Origin: Casuarina equisetifolia
Lineage: Eukaryota > Streptophyta > Magnoliopsida > Fagales > Casuarinaceae
Assembly: GCA_028551475.1 (NCBI GenBank)
Contig: CM052355.1
Coordinates: 28,175,580 to 28,239,579 of the forward strand
Length of the DNA: 64,000 bases
Direction of reading: 5' to 3'
The notes beneath the pieces were generated by a model, which saw nothing but the letters and a program-made list of their open reading frames with translations, was not told the origin of the DNA and did not search any database. Within the stretch, counting starts at the first letter, position 1, and every line of letters starts with the position of its first letter. The position numbers and the translations under genes were made by a program. This document shows, in pieces, positions 1-13,130 of this stretch.

Positions 1-1009
1 CGAGGTGGCAGGTATGTACTGATCTTTGCCCTAAGAGAAATGAACATCCAGGGGAAGTCTCTAAGATTTTGGTATCGCATACCAAATCTTCGGTGTCAAC
101 CCAGAACTTAAATCTATGGGTTCAAATCCAATTATATGCCATTATGTTATTCCTTTGGTATTCCAGGAGCCAGGGCGAGCAGAAGCAGATTTCAGCCGCT
201 TCGATGTTAAGTCCGTGATAAGGAATATCTACACTCTTTTCTCTGGAAGCGAGGTCCCAGTTGCGGCCGAGGATCAGGAAATCATGGACTTGTTTAACCC
301 ACCTGCCCCTCTACCACCATGGTTGTCCGAAGAAGATCTCTCTGTCTATGCATCCTCGTATGAAAAATCTGGATTCAACTATGCTTTGCAGGTTCCTTAC
401 AGGTAAAGAAATGCACCCCCGAGTCTGAGTAAATGCTAAAGCATTGCTTTGCAAGAACAGCAAAGTACCTATGGATCATCATTCATCTTCACTGTACACT
501 TCAAGAACCAAACATTGGGTGAAACAAAATCATTTCTAGTGGGACTTAAGCGTGATTTCTGATGCGTTAATAGTCATGTAGTGAAGTGCTAAGGACACAT
601 CATAATTCACATTAATAATCCCTCCACAATATGAAATTCGTCAGGATATAAATCCTTTCATTGTTGTGTATCTCTGTATATTAAGAAAACCTAAGAATAT
701 TGTGTAGTATATAATCTAGACATATTAGGAAAATTTGACTAATCAATCATTTTTCGCAGGACTTTAACTAAGGATTGTGGCATAATTGACCCAGTTGTCA
801 AGGCTCCGTCCCTACTTATTATGGGAGAGAAGGATTATGTCTTGAAATTTCCAGGCATGGAGGATTATATAAGGAGTGGAACAGTGAAGCATTTTGTACC
901 CGATTTAGAGATTAAGTTCTTGCCGGAGGGGAGCCATTTTGTTCCTGAACAACTGCCGGAGCAGGTGAATGAGCTCCTCATCACCTTCCTCAACAAGAAA
1001 AGCATCTAA
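1..1009 (+). CDS. Soluble epoxide hydrolase copy A, 3' part (cut by window start)
   Basis: Alpha/beta-hydrolase-fold epoxide hydrolase, which opens epoxides (in plants typically epoxy fatty acids) to vicinal diols. The window opens at the last bases of exon 3 (about 1-11, ending in a Trp-Gln pair before GTATGT). Exon 4 is 167-402 and exon 5 is 760-1009 with a TAA stop; splice sites are clean and the frame is open. Exon 4 begins with the family block EPGRAEADF and holds the lid region ending YALQVPYR. Exon 5 carries the acid Asp in GEKDY and the catalytic His in EGSHFVPEQ. The HGFP and nucleophile segments lie left of the window. It is the first member of a + strand tandem array. Exon 3 ends in Gln, the usual family residue, whereas copies C and D have Lys and Arg. 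Whether the missing 5' half is intact cannot be seen. Confidence 0.88.
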
Positions 1010-2598
1010 TGAGGATCCTTCATTGAGTTCTGGATGTGCAAGGAAGACTATGAATATTAGAAAAATATTTAATCTTGATGGCATATGTTTGGATTATTGT
1101 AATGTTCACCTTTGGAAATAAGGACTGGTTCCCGCTGTCAACAATCTGTAAATTGCTTAGATCTTTGAATGGATTCTTAAACTACCCATGAATTTGGATT
1201 TCCATTAGCATTAATGAAATTTATGCAGTCATGAATTACTTTAGAAGCGGTCATGACGTGTTCCAGGCAAAATTGCAAGAGGGAATGACTGTATTTGACA
1301 AATTGTTTTGAAATGTTCTTGATTCAGACTATTTAAAAGTGTCTTTTGTGATTAGTAGTTTAAAATAATTTTCAGTAAAATACAAATCTGAACAAATATC
1401 TTATGTGGTGTTAAAGAAATTGTTGGATAGATTTTTTAAAGGTGTTTTATTTTTTTAACAAGACAATTACCTTTTACAAGCCATAAAGTGTAATATCTAT
1501 TCATAAAAGTTGGAAAAAAAATGCCCTTGACTAAGGTGACCATTGATCTATCTCTAAAGAGACTATTACAAACAGGAATAGCTATACTGAAACTCTTTTT
1601 CTTACATTTGAAATTATCTATGACTTAATTTTTATTTTTTATTTTTAATAATAATATAGCTTCCATATTTTTTCTCATACTATTCTCATAAAAGATTCCA
1701 TGTTTTCTATTTTAAAACTATTTGTGTTTTGAAATAGGAGAAACTCAACCAAACCGTTTCAAAACTGAATCTATACAATGGGATAACATTGGTGATGGTT
1801 GTGTCATATATTAATGTTGTACAGTTTCCATAAAAAAGATTAAGATAGATAGACAAATTTGATTCTATCAATACCTAAAACATATTTAAAACAATTTTTA
1901 TCACAAAGATTAGTTTAATCCAAAACAAATTCCATTGTTTGATTTAGAAATTTCTTCAACCAGTCAAATTTCACTTAAATAAAAATGATTATGCCCACCA
2001 TTACTTGATGCCCATACTTGTATTTGCAAAAAGTACAATGGATGACAGAAATGGAGACAAACTAGTAAGAAAAAAAAATGAATGCAGAACAACCTTTGAC
2101 TATAAATAACATGACATAGAAATTGAATAAAACTAAAAAATAAAAGTAAAGTCGATGTAACTACTTGATAATTGTTGAAATAACCAAAGCTAGTTATCCA
2201 CACTGACATATAATGATGTGCAGTTTCATGAAAAAGACTTTAAAAATCTTTAAAGTACTTTGTTCCCATTGATCAGTTTAATATAAAATTGAATCCTATT
2301 AATCAATTTAGAAATTTCCTCAATCAATCAAGTTTACTCCAAGAAGAATGATTAGATTAATTTGTATAGTCAACATTCGAGCTTATTGAACGCTAAATAT
2401 TTAGAGCTTAGTTTATATTACATGCATTTCACGGGCCACCAAACAAGAGTATAGAGATCACACGAAATCATATAATCTAAGACAAATTAACCAGTTTGTC
2501 TTGCATGTAACATAATGGGAATTGTTAAAGACTTTTGATGCTTATCTAAGTAGCTCATTGAGTATCTCTATTCTAATTTTGCATCACTTATCTCCAAG
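1010..2598. other. Spacer between epoxide hydrolase copies A and B
   Basis: AT-rich 3' flank of copy A. Scattered blocks match the flanks of copies B, C and D, for example around 1510-1620 and 1990-2060, so it belongs to the same duplicated unit but is more diverged. No coding potential, tRNA or recognisable mobile element was seen. The LanC-like gene relic found in the two later spacers is not recognisable here. Confidence 0.6.
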
Positions 2599-2819
2599 TT
2601 GGAGAAGATCCAGCCGAGTCATGTAGAAGCAAGAGGGCTGAAGCGTCATGTTGCAAAGATTGGATGCGGTATGACCTGGTGATCTAATACCAAAATGTTC
2701 TTTTACTTCTAGACTAAAGATGGTTATCTTTTCTCTCTACAATCTTGAATTTTTGTTTCAGGTGATAAGGTGGTGATCTTCTTATATGGGTTCCCTAAAA
2801 CCTAGTATAAATGGAGGCA

Positions 2820-3285
2820 TGTTGAGTGTAATGCATTTTTTCTAAAAAAGGACACTCCAATAAGTTCAAGATCCAGAGAGTTTCAAAAGATGCATTATGG
2901 AGACCAGCCAAAACAGTTAGTCGGTGCAGAGAAGAAATCTCTATAGAGTTCCAGTAATTTTGGATTATTCCGACCAAAGATAAAAAGAAAAATGTCAATT
3001 TGAAAAGTCAACAAAAGTGGCTATGTAACTCGGTTATGTAGTTTATAAATACCAACATGTGTGTTGTAAAAATGTGTACAGAAACTTTAAACCTTTCCTT
3101 GTATCAAAGCTTTTCATTATCAATAAAAAGCTTCCTTTTCTTCCTTCTAACTAGTTTGGAGACAACAGTCTCCACAACCTTTCTTTTAACTTCCTCAATC
3201 TCCCTTTGTCCTTTCTCTTTCCCAAACCTACCACAAACCTTTTCCGCTACAAACTATCTTTTTTTTTTTTTTACCAAAACCAACA
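2820..3285 (+). repeat. 5' LTR of the copia element
   Basis: It starts TGTTGAGTG and ends in CA just before the tRNA-Met-type primer site. A TATA-like 'tataaatacc' lies near 3045. It matches 7334-7795 along its whole length. Confidence 0.9.
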
Positions 3286-6200
3286 ATTGGTATTAAAAGC
3301 AAGCTTTGATTATATTAGGCGTTATGATGGCCGAGTCAAGTCAATCTGTTTCACTTACTTTTCCAATCTTCCAAGGAGGAAACTATGACTACTGGAGTCT
3401 AAAGATGAAAACATTTTTCTCCTTTCAAGATTTGTGGAATATTGTTGAAAAAGGCATAGACATCCCATAAAACATCTCCACACTCTCAAAGGAACAATAA
3501 AAGAAACTAAAGGAGTCAAGATTAAAGGATGCTCGAGCTTTCTTTATCATTCAACAAGTTGTTGCTGAACATATCTTTCCAAGGCTCGTGGAGGTGAAGA
3601 CTGCTAAAGATGCTTAGGAGACCTTGCAAATAGAATATTAAGGAACAAAAAAGGTATGTTCTATTAGACTACAAACTTTGAGAAAGGAGCTTGAAAATAT
3701 AAAAATGAAGGATTCTGAGACAATTTCATATTATTATGCTAGAATAAAAGAACTTGTTAATCAATTGAGAGTTTGTGGAGAATAAGTATCTGACAAAAGA
3801 GTTATAGAAAAGATAATGATAATTCTTATTGAAAAGTATGATCCTATTATTATTGCTATAGAAGAATCAAAGGATCTAAGTAAATTGTCAATAACTAACT
3901 TGATAGGCTCTCTACAATCCCATGAATATAGGCTGAATATGTGAAGTGAAAGTTCAGTTGAAAATGCCTTTCAGTCTAAACTAAGCATAAGGTCTTAGAA
4001 TTCAAGAGAAATTTCAAAAGAAAATAAAAATGAGTCTACAGAGAGACAAAAGGAGAAAAGAAACCGTCCTTGTAATATATGCAAAAAGTCAAATCATTTG
4101 GAAAAAGACTATTGGTTTAAAGAAAAGCCACAGTGCCAAATATGTAAAAGATTTGGACATGTTCAAAAGACATGTAGATATAAAGATAATCATCACGCCA
4201 ATTATATTGAAGAAAAAGAAAAAGAATCTAAAGAGAAAAATCATGGTGTTCTCTTCTATACAAGCCAAACAACAGAAAAAGAAAGTGATACTTGGTTTCT
4301 TGATAGTGATTGTAGTAATCACATAACTAGGAATAAAAAATATATTCACAAAGTTAAATCCATCATTTAAATCCAAAGTTAAGCTTGGAAATGGAGAATT
4401 TGTTAATGTTGAAGGAAAAGGAACTATTTCAATTGAAATAAAGAAAAGAGTGAGGTTTATTCCTAAAGTTTTATTAGTTCCTAGTCTACATCAAAATTTG
4501 TTAAGTGTTGGACAAATGGTTGAAAAAGGATATGTTCTGCATTTTGAAAGAAATTTATGTATTATATATGATAAAAAGGATAAATCTTTAGTCTTAGCAA
4601 AAATAAAAATGTAGAACAATAGAAATTTTCCTATTCAATGGAAACATGCTCTTCATACTGCCATGAAAGTTGAAACTAATGATTCATGGTTATGGCATAA
4701 AAGATTTGGTCACTTTAATTTTCATGGCTTAAAATTATTTTATCAAAAGAAAATGATACTAAATCTTCCAAGCATAGAAGTAGTTGATAAAGTATGTGAA
4801 GGATGTATGCTTGGAAAACAACAAAGACAGTCATCCTTTATGGAAAGGCATGGAGAGCTAAAGATTTGCTAGAATTAATGCATGCAGATGTTTGTGAGCC
4901 TATGAGAACATCATCTCTTCAACAAAACAAGTATTTCATCTTATTTATTGATGACTATACAAGGATGACATAGGTGTATTTTATGACTAAAAAATCAGAA
5001 GTCTTTGGAATATTTAAGAAATTCAAAAATCTAGTTGAAAAACAAAGTGGACGTTATATTAAAAGACTAAGAAGTGATAAAGGTACAGAATATACCTCAA
5101 AAGAATTTAACAAGTTCTGTGAAGATGAAGGAATAGAAAGAAAATTAACAATAAAATATACTCCACAACGAAACAGAGTATCATAAAGAAAAAATAGAAC
5201 TATTATGGAAATGTCTAGGTCAATGTTGAAAGGAAAATGCCTACCAATAACTTTCTAGGCTGAAGTAGTATATATTGCAGTTTATTTACTAAATAAATGT
5301 CCAACTAAAGTAGTAAAGAACAAGACTCCAATTAAAGCTTGGATTGGAAGAAAACCACTAGCTAAACATCTTAAAGTCTTTAGTTGTATATGCTATATGC
5401 ACATACCTAAAAAAAAAAATAAGCAAGCTTGATGATAAAATTAAAAGAAGTATATTCTTAGGCTATAGTGATCAATCAAAGGGATATCGAATTTATAGCC
5501 TAAAAACAAAGAAATTAATAATTAGTAGAGATGTTAAATTTGATGAAAATGTAAAATGGAATTGGGAAGAAGAAAAAGTTGAAAAGAAAAATGTTCTAGT
5601 ACCTACTTATATTCCAACAATTCAAGAACCCATGGAAGAGGTCATTGAACAAAGTGAAGTTCCCCTAACGCCAGTAACTCTAGAAGCATCATGTTTGTCT
5701 TCTCCAACTCCATAAGAATCTTCTTCAAAATTTGCTTTAAGAAGAGTAATATCTTTAAGAGAAATATATAAAACTTGTAATTTTGTTTCATTAAAACCAG
5801 AAAATTTTGAATAAACAGCAAAACATGATGTATGGGAAAAAGCTATGGAGGAGGAGATTAAAATGATTGAAAAGAATAAAACTTGGGAACTAGTAGACAC
5901 ACCTAAAAACAAAGAAATTATTGGTGTTAAGTGGATTTATAGAACAAAGTTAAATTCTGATGGACAATACAAAAATATAAAGCAAGACTAGTTGCTAAAG
6001 GATATTCATAAATACCTGGAGTAGATTACATAGAAACTTTTATTCTAGTTGCAAGATTAGAAATCATTAAAGCTCTTGTTACATTAACTGCTCATAGAAA
6101 ATGGAAAATTTATTAGCTTGATGTAAAATCTACATTTCTTAATGGTTTCTTAGAAGAAGAAATATTTATAGATCAACCTCTAGGATTTAAGATAGAAGAA

Positions 6201-7333
6201 ACTGAAAGTAAAGTTTATAAACTAAAAAAAAGCTTTATATGGACTCAAACAAACTCCACGAGCATGGTATAGCAAAATTTATGGATATTTCATTGATCAA
6301 GGTTTTAGAAGGAGTCTAAGTGAGCCTACTCTTTATATCAAAACTCAAGGTAAGTCTAAAAGACTTATTATCTCTTTATATGTTGATGATATCATTTACA
6401 TAGGTCATAGGGAAAGAATGATACAAGATTTCAAAAATGACATGATAAAAAACTTTGAGATGAATGATATGGGTTTAATGCATTACTTTCTTGGTATTAA
6501 AGCAAGTTGAAAAAAAAAGAATATTTATTTCTCAAAGAAAGAATGTTGAGAATCTATTGAAGAAATTTAAGTTGGAAAGATGTAAGTCAGTTAGTACACC
6601 GCTAATGCCTAATGAAAAATTCAAGAAAGAATATAGTTCAAATAAGGTAAATGGTTCAATTTACAAAAGTTTTATTGGTAGCTTACTTTATTTGACTACT
6701 ACTAGACTTGATATTATGTCTTCCAGAAGTTTACTTTTAAGATTTATGCAAAATCCAAGTGAAGTTCATTATATAGCTGCTAAAAGAATTCTCAAATATA
6801 TACAAGGCACAAAGAATTATAGTATTTGGTACAAGCCAATTTTAGAACCCAAACTAATTGGATATACAAATAATGATATGGGTGGCTTAGTTGATGATAT
6901 GAAAAGCACATCAACTTATGCTTTTACATTGGGTTCTGGATTTTTCTCTTGGTTATCTAAGAAGCAAGATTCTATAGCATTATTTACCGTAGAAGCAGAG
7001 TATGTTTCAATTGCAGAATGTGCAACACAAGCTATATGGCTTCGTAGAATTCTTGCTAATGTGGGCAAAAACCAAGAAGAGCCAACAAAAGTCCTTTGCA
7101 ACAACAAATCTATTATTGTCATGTCAAAGAATCCAATGCTTCAAAGCAAAACCAAGCATATTGTAGTGAAGTATCATTTTCTTCAAGAAGCATTTACTCA
7201 AAAAGAGATCAAGATTATATATTGCAAAGCTCAAGATCAAATTGTAGATGTCTTTACAAAGGCACTACTAAGAAAAAAGTTTGAGACATTTCGAAGCATG
7301 CTCGGGGTAACAAAAAAATGCATTAAGGAGTAG

Positions 7334-7795
7334 TGTTGAGTGTAATGCATTTTTCTAAAAAAGAACACTCCAACAAGTTCAAGATCCAGAGAGTTCCAGA
7401 AGATGCATTATAGAGACCAGCCAAAAAAGTTAGTCAATGCAGAGAAGAAATCTCTATAGAGTTCCGGCAACTCTAGATTATTCTGGCAAAAGATAAGAAA
7501 AAAGATGTTTGTTTGAAAAGTCAACAAAAGTGGATGTGCAAATCAGTTATGTAGTCTATAAATACCAACATATGTGTTGTAAAAATGTGTACAAAAACTT
7601 TAAACCTTTCATTGTATCAAAGCTTTTCACTATCAATAAAAAGCTTTCTTTTCTTCCTTCCAACTAGTTTGGAGACAACAGACTCCACTCAACCTTTCTT
7701 TTAACTTCCTCAATCTCCCTTTGTCCTTTCTCTTTCCCAAACCTACTACAAACCTTTTCCACTGCAAACTATCTTTTTATTTACCAAAACCAATA
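7334..7795 (+). repeat. 3' LTR of the copia element
   Basis: It is the direct-repeat partner of 2820-3285, preceded by a purine-rich tract (aaggagtag) and followed at once by the host repeat aggca, after which epoxide hydrolase exon 2 resumes. Confidence 0.9.
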
Positions 7796-7951
7796 AGGCA
7801 CTAGATGATGGACATTGCAAATGCTGGCTATTAAGCTATAGCCTTCAACTTCTGGGTTTATGGACTGTTTGACTAGCCAGCAGAGAAGGGTACTTTCAAT
7901 GACCTTACTAATGAAGTTGTCAGCCTCTTTGACTCTCTGGGCATTAACAAG

Positions 7952-8339
7952 GTACAGTTCAGCCATTAAGCTCACTTCCCAGATAATAGTTCTGGAATAT
8001 TTGATTCAGTAGACTATTTATGTTGAGAACAATCTATAAATTCAATCCAGTGTATATATTGTAGATATTTACTAAATTTCTTAAATTACTAATGTAAGTC
8101 AATCAATAAATGTTTATTTTCACATCACTAAAGGGTAAATTAAAATTATTGTAACATACAAAAAGTTTTCACCATTATAATTAACAATGAAAGATAAGTT
8201 TTTTATGCTTATTTAGACGGTTCTCATCTTTCCCTTCATTGTGTGTTTATTATGTATTTGCCAAGTATCTAGGCATATGTGGCTGTATAGTTGTGATCGT
8301 AATGTACATTCCCACATCTTTATTTTCTTCGTGTACCAG
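7952..8339 (+). other. Intron 2 of epoxide hydrolase copy B
   Basis: Noncoding sequence between the exon 2 remnant and exon 3. It keeps the block near 8235-8280 that is also found in intron 2 of copy C (about 17395-17450), so it is inherited intron and not part of either retrotransposon. Confidence 0.7.
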
Positions 8340-8373
8340 GCTTTTCTTGTAGGGAAGGATTTTAGAGCCATAG

Positions 8374-9628
8374 TGATAACTCTATTTTTATAGAGTTATT
8401 TTACCTATTTTAGGCAATAAATAATTTTAATAATTATGAGAAAACATTCGAAGTTCTCTTTATTTACCTAAATTTATCTTGTTTATGCAGCACAAGGAGG
8501 CAAGGAGAAAAGGAATGAACAGGAAGAACCTAATGCTTATTATGTGGCAAAATCATAATATCAAGATTAAGAAAGTCAAAATGAGCTTGGGCTTTGGATA
8601 ATTGTTATTAGATTTTCTATTGTTGTTGGGTTTTTTAAATAAATAGAAAACTGAGTCATGTTAGGAATTCAAGTTGCAATTAATTTAGAAGTTCAAAACT
8701 CAATTATTTTAGGTCTCTAAAACCCAATTATACTAGGATAGAAGATATGTTTAAACCTAAACCCTATTTAAGAGAAGAGAAGAGGCAAAAGAATGAGGAG
8801 GAGGAGGAAATTGAGCACAACTCAAGAGAGAGGCCAAGAATTCAAGGTTTTCTTGAAGAGAAGACAAAAAGGGTGATAGACTTCTTGTTCTTGGATTCAA
8901 GATGCCTTCTTTATTTCTTATTACTATTCTTCCTCATTATTTCTTTATGTTTTAGTTTATTTTTGTTAGAGTTACGATGTAACCTAATTATGATGGTATG
9001 AATCTTATGATTATTATGTTTTGCAAGATATTTTGTTTATGTGAAATTACATATTACTGTGTTTAATGCTTTTAAGTGATTAGCTACCACTTGAATAATC
9101 TTATTTGCATGTTTGAGACCGACAGGAGATGATATGCAGTTGCTTCTTGTAATATGTAACCACAAATTAAATATGGATAGACATATACCATGTTATTTAT
9201 GTGGCTTTTAGTGTAAACTAGGAATGTTCATAAATCCTAATGCATTTGGTTTGTTTCAATTCACATATAGAGATATAGTGAATTAATGAACTAAGTAGGT
9301 TTGCTATACCTAGACATAGGATAGTAAATAAATTAGGAAGTTTCATCATCACATATATATTATCCCTCTTGCAAGCATAAATAATCAATATTAATATCTA
9401 GTAATTATGGTGAAATCATATGCTCTAATATATTTCTTGTATTTAGTTTTCTTAGATTTAGTTAGTTAATCTATCATCTATCAATTTGATTTGCTAGATA
9501 AATTCTAGGAGTTATTCACTATTAGTAATTAATTTATTTAGTAATCACTAATTTCTGTGAGACGATATCTCTCTTATCATTATATTACTTGTTCAACATG
9601 TTCACTTGTATTTAGATTTCACCGAACA
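8374..9628 (+). repeat. Left LTR of the gypsy-type element
   Basis: It runs from TGATAAC to ...CCGAACA, ending two bases before the tRNA-Asp-type primer site. The first 30 bases contain the palindrome aactctatttttatagagtt. Confidence 0.72.
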
Positions 9629-12600
9629 AGTTTTTGGTGTCGTTGCCAGGGATTGGTTGTTTTACTTCAGATTAATATTAATACCGAATAATTTCTAAGT
9701 TTAATCTAGTTTTTATTTTCTTTTAAAAAAAATCATTTTTTTATTCTAAAAAAAATCGTTTCTCTTAATTCTTGAAAAAAAAATCTTTCTTTTTTAGTTG
9801 TTGAAAAAAAAATCTTTTTTTTGTTTTATTTTTATTTTGCTTTATTTTTTTTCTTGAAAAAAAAAAGTTTTTGTTAAGTTGCTATTGTAGAAAGATTAAG
9901 CAACAAGGATGGAGAGATATGATGATATACATAAACTTTTAAAAGACTATGTTGCACCAATATTTTGGAATGCCACATCAGGCATTAAAAGGCTTGCAAT
10001 TCAGGCAAATAACTTTGAGATCAAGCCCATGCTCATCAAGATGCTTCAAAAATTTATGCAATATAGTGGGCTACCAAATGAGGATCCAAATGCTCACATT
10101 GAAGCATTCCTTGAATTTTGTGACATGATTGGAGATCATAGAGTTACAGAAGATGTTATTAGGTTAAAACTATTTCCATTTTCTCTTAGAAATACAGTTA
10201 AAAATTGGTTCTTTTCACTTCCTACAAGATTAATTACTACATGGGATGATTTGGCTCAAAAATTTCTTGGTAAATTCTTTCCTTTTGTAAGATTTGCTAA
10301 ATTAAGTAACGATATTTTCACTTTTGAGTAGATGAATGATGAATTATTATATGAAGCTTGGGAGAGATTCAAGGAACTTTTGAGAATATGTCCAAATCAT
10401 GGATTACCCACATGGCTACAGGTATAAACTTTTTATGATGGATGTAATATGAATCTTTGTTGTGTGTAATTGATACAGCTACAGGAGGGGACTTACATAG
10501 CAAAACACCAAAAGAGGCATTTAATTTTCTAGAGGAAATGGCATTTGATAACTATCAATGGTTTACTGAGAGACTACCAATGCATCAAGCAAGTGGAGTC
10601 CATGAAGTAGATACCCTCACCAACTTACGTACGAAATTGGGAGTATTCCTAAAGAATAGAGAATATGAATTTTGTGGTGGAGCACATAAGAGCACAGAAT
10701 GTTAAGTAGGTAAACCTAATGCTCATTATAATGATTATGCTAATTTTGTTAAAATTCCTAGCAGGTCACAAAATGATTATTACTCAAATACATATAATCT
10801 GGGATGGCACAACCATCAAACTTTTTCATGGAGTAACCCAAGTGAGATGAGACCGCAACCAATATTTTGGCAAACAGAAGAGGTGAAACCTAACTACGAG
10901 GACAAGATTAATGAGCTACCCAGCACCACACAGAACTTTACAGAGGAGATTGAAGCAAGATTTCATAATCAAGAAGTGAGTTTTCAGAGACAAAAAGCTT
11001 CAATCCAAAAATTAAAGGTGCAGATGAGTCAGCTCATCAGTATGATCTCAGAGAATCATGAGGGTCCTTTGCCTAGTGATATAGAGAAAAGTCTTAAAGA
11101 TATCGTAGAGGTAATAACCCCAACATGCAAGCAAGTAGGAGAAGTTGATGTTGACAACAAGGAGAGTCTCAAAGATAATGATAAAGATGTTAGCATGCAA
11201 CTTGAGGAGGCACTTAGGAGCAAGCTTGTTCTAGAAAATTCTATGTCCTTTATGCCTCCATCTCCATCTCCCCAAAGATTCTAGCAACGCATAAAAGATA
11301 AGCAGCTTTTGAAATTTCTTGATATATCTTTAAAATTACACATTAACATTTCTTTTACAGATGCTCCAGTTCAAATATTTAGTTGTGCAAAATTGTTGAA
11401 CGAGATACTAAAGAACAAAAGGAAGTTGGAAGTATATAAGACAGTTGTGCTTATTGAAGAATGCTTAACAACCAAACGACACAAGCTATCTCCTAAACTA
11501 TTAGAGTTTCATCCTCCTTGAGCAACAACATCCAAGATAGTTTGGCTAAAAACTATAAAGCAAGCGCTTCTTGGAAGGCAACCCAAGTATTTTGTTTGCA
11601 GTTTGGTTAGAAGGCTGTTACCATATGCTCATCCTAACTCTATTTTGACAACCTACAATCAAGGGAGTTTTCTCATTCCTATTCCTTCATTATTATTGCT
11701 TTCTTTTGTTTTTGCATTGAGGACAATGCTTCATTCAAGTTTGGGGGTAAGGAAAGAACCTTTGTGCTAAATTTGATTGAAATTTTTTTTTTGTCATGAT
11801 TATATTCTATGTTGTGAATTCTTGGTAATTCTTTAGAAGATATAGATTTTGTTCAAACCTGTAATTGTGGTGTGAGTTAAGTGTGATTTTGATTATGTTG
11901 ATCCACCTATTGAGCACTAAAAGTCCTTCACTTTTGAAATTATGTATATCTTTAGAGAACATTCATGTGAAGTATGTGATTTTCTTAGATCTCACCTAAA
12001 TCTTAGAATTTGTTTGATTTTCTTTTGAGGCAAAATCCTAAGTTGCATCTAATTGAGGAAATGATTTAGGTCATTCTTTGGATCGTTTGAGCCTTTCAAG
12101 CCAACCCTATTTATTTATCACCAGTCACCCCGTTGAGCCTTGATTCTTATCCAATTTTTTTTATTACACCCACATATATATAGCCATAAGCCTTGAACAA
12201 CTTATCTTATCATCCCACGCCCATGAATATGTTGACTTGTAGGATGGAAGTTTGTTTGAGATGAATAAAGGTTGAAAGGAAGATGGAGCATGGGAAGAAA
12301 TTGATTATAATGATTAAGTAGGGTATAGTATTTCATTTCTCCAAAAAAAAAAAAAGAAAGAAAAGAAAAGAAAGGAAGTACAACATTTGCCCAAGAATGG
12401 AATCATCTTATCATTCCTTATCATATTTAAGCCATTCAATGTTTTGAATTAGGCCATTAAGCATAGTAATTGAAATGATTGGCAAGATAAGAGTATAGTG
12501 ACTACATGTCTAGTACTTTTACTTGTTTTATTGATGCAAGCATAATTGTGGCTTTGTGAGTGTTAGAATCCAAGTGAAATCAAGCATTTTTAGACGGAAA

Positions 12601-13130
12601 AGAATGAGAAAAGTGACGGTAGAAAGTGACAAGAGTTTTTGATGAGATCCTAGAAAGTAATGTGTTCATGGGTGAATTAAGCCTAAATGACTTTCATCTT
12701 ACCCCTAGCCTAGCCTAGCCTTACATTACAAGCTTATAAAAGTCCTATTGATTTTTGATTAGATGATTGGCTTACATTAGTAGAGAGAGGAATGAAAAGC
12801 AAACATATGAGGTTTGGTTAAAGATTTTGAGAGATTGCATATAATTGTGAATCTATTTGGAGTGCATATAGTTGAAAAGATAAGGACTCACACACACACA
12901 CACACACATGGTCAACATAGTTAAGAGTCTATCTTATCTTATAAAACAATCGTGGTGTTTCGATGAAAGTTATATTTTTCTTTGAATTGTTGAGTTTGAG
13001 CAATTATGAGAAAATTTCATAAATGGATTTTGTCTAAAACATATGTTGTTTATTATTTTTACTCGAGGACCAGCAAAATGTTATGTTTGGGGGTTTGGGG
13101 GTTTCGGTAAAATCTAAATGTAAGTGAACA
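8374..13130 (+). mobile_element. Ty3/gypsy-type LTR retrotransposon fossil in exon 3 of copy B
   Basis: An insertion of about 4.8 kb flanked by the 5-bp host repeat catag (8369-8373 and 13131-13135). The left LTR is about 1.25 kb and begins TGATAACTCTA with a small palindrome. It is followed by a primer site of tRNA-Asp type (ggtgtcgttgccaggga, compare the usual plant gypsy form). A gag-type coding region with the retrotransposon gag fold lies at about 9909-11520. Near 11710-11745 and 13070-13100 are the G-rich polypurine-like tracts typical of plant gypsy elements. No reverse transcriptase or integrase region was recognised, so it looks like a gag-bearing, non-autonomous derivative. The element is broken. 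A second full LTR was not recognised; the right end carries a short inverted match to the left LTR's end. A (CA)n tract sits at about 12889-12908. Confidence 0.82.

Larger units (their letters stand above)
2820..7795 (+). mobile_element. Ty1/copia LTR retrotransposon fossil in exon 2 of copy B
   Basis: The element is about 5 kb, with two similar LTRs in direct orientation and a 5-bp host repeat (aggca) at 2815-2819 and 7796-7800. Just inside the 5' LTR is a primer site of initiator-tRNA-Met type (ttggtat...). Parts in copia order are visible: a gag region with a CCHC-type zinc knuckle near 4080-4180, a protease/integrase region with an HH-CC-like zone near 4680-4820, a reverse transcriptase with the YVDD core near 6380, and an RNase H region to about 7330. 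The element is broken, with many interruptions, so it is a fossil. The LTRs differ at roughly 8-9 % of sites by hand count, suggesting an insertion several million years old (older if the host is a slow-evolving woody plant). Confidence 0.93.

Noticed and set aside
3057-3388. Overlapping open frames around 3057-3388
   Set aside because: They lie in the copia LTR and leader, are pyrimidine-rich low-complexity reads, and match no protein.
2820-7795. The copia element as a potentially active retrotransposon
   Set aside because: The LTRs have diverged substantially and the coding region is interrupted many times, so it is a fossil.
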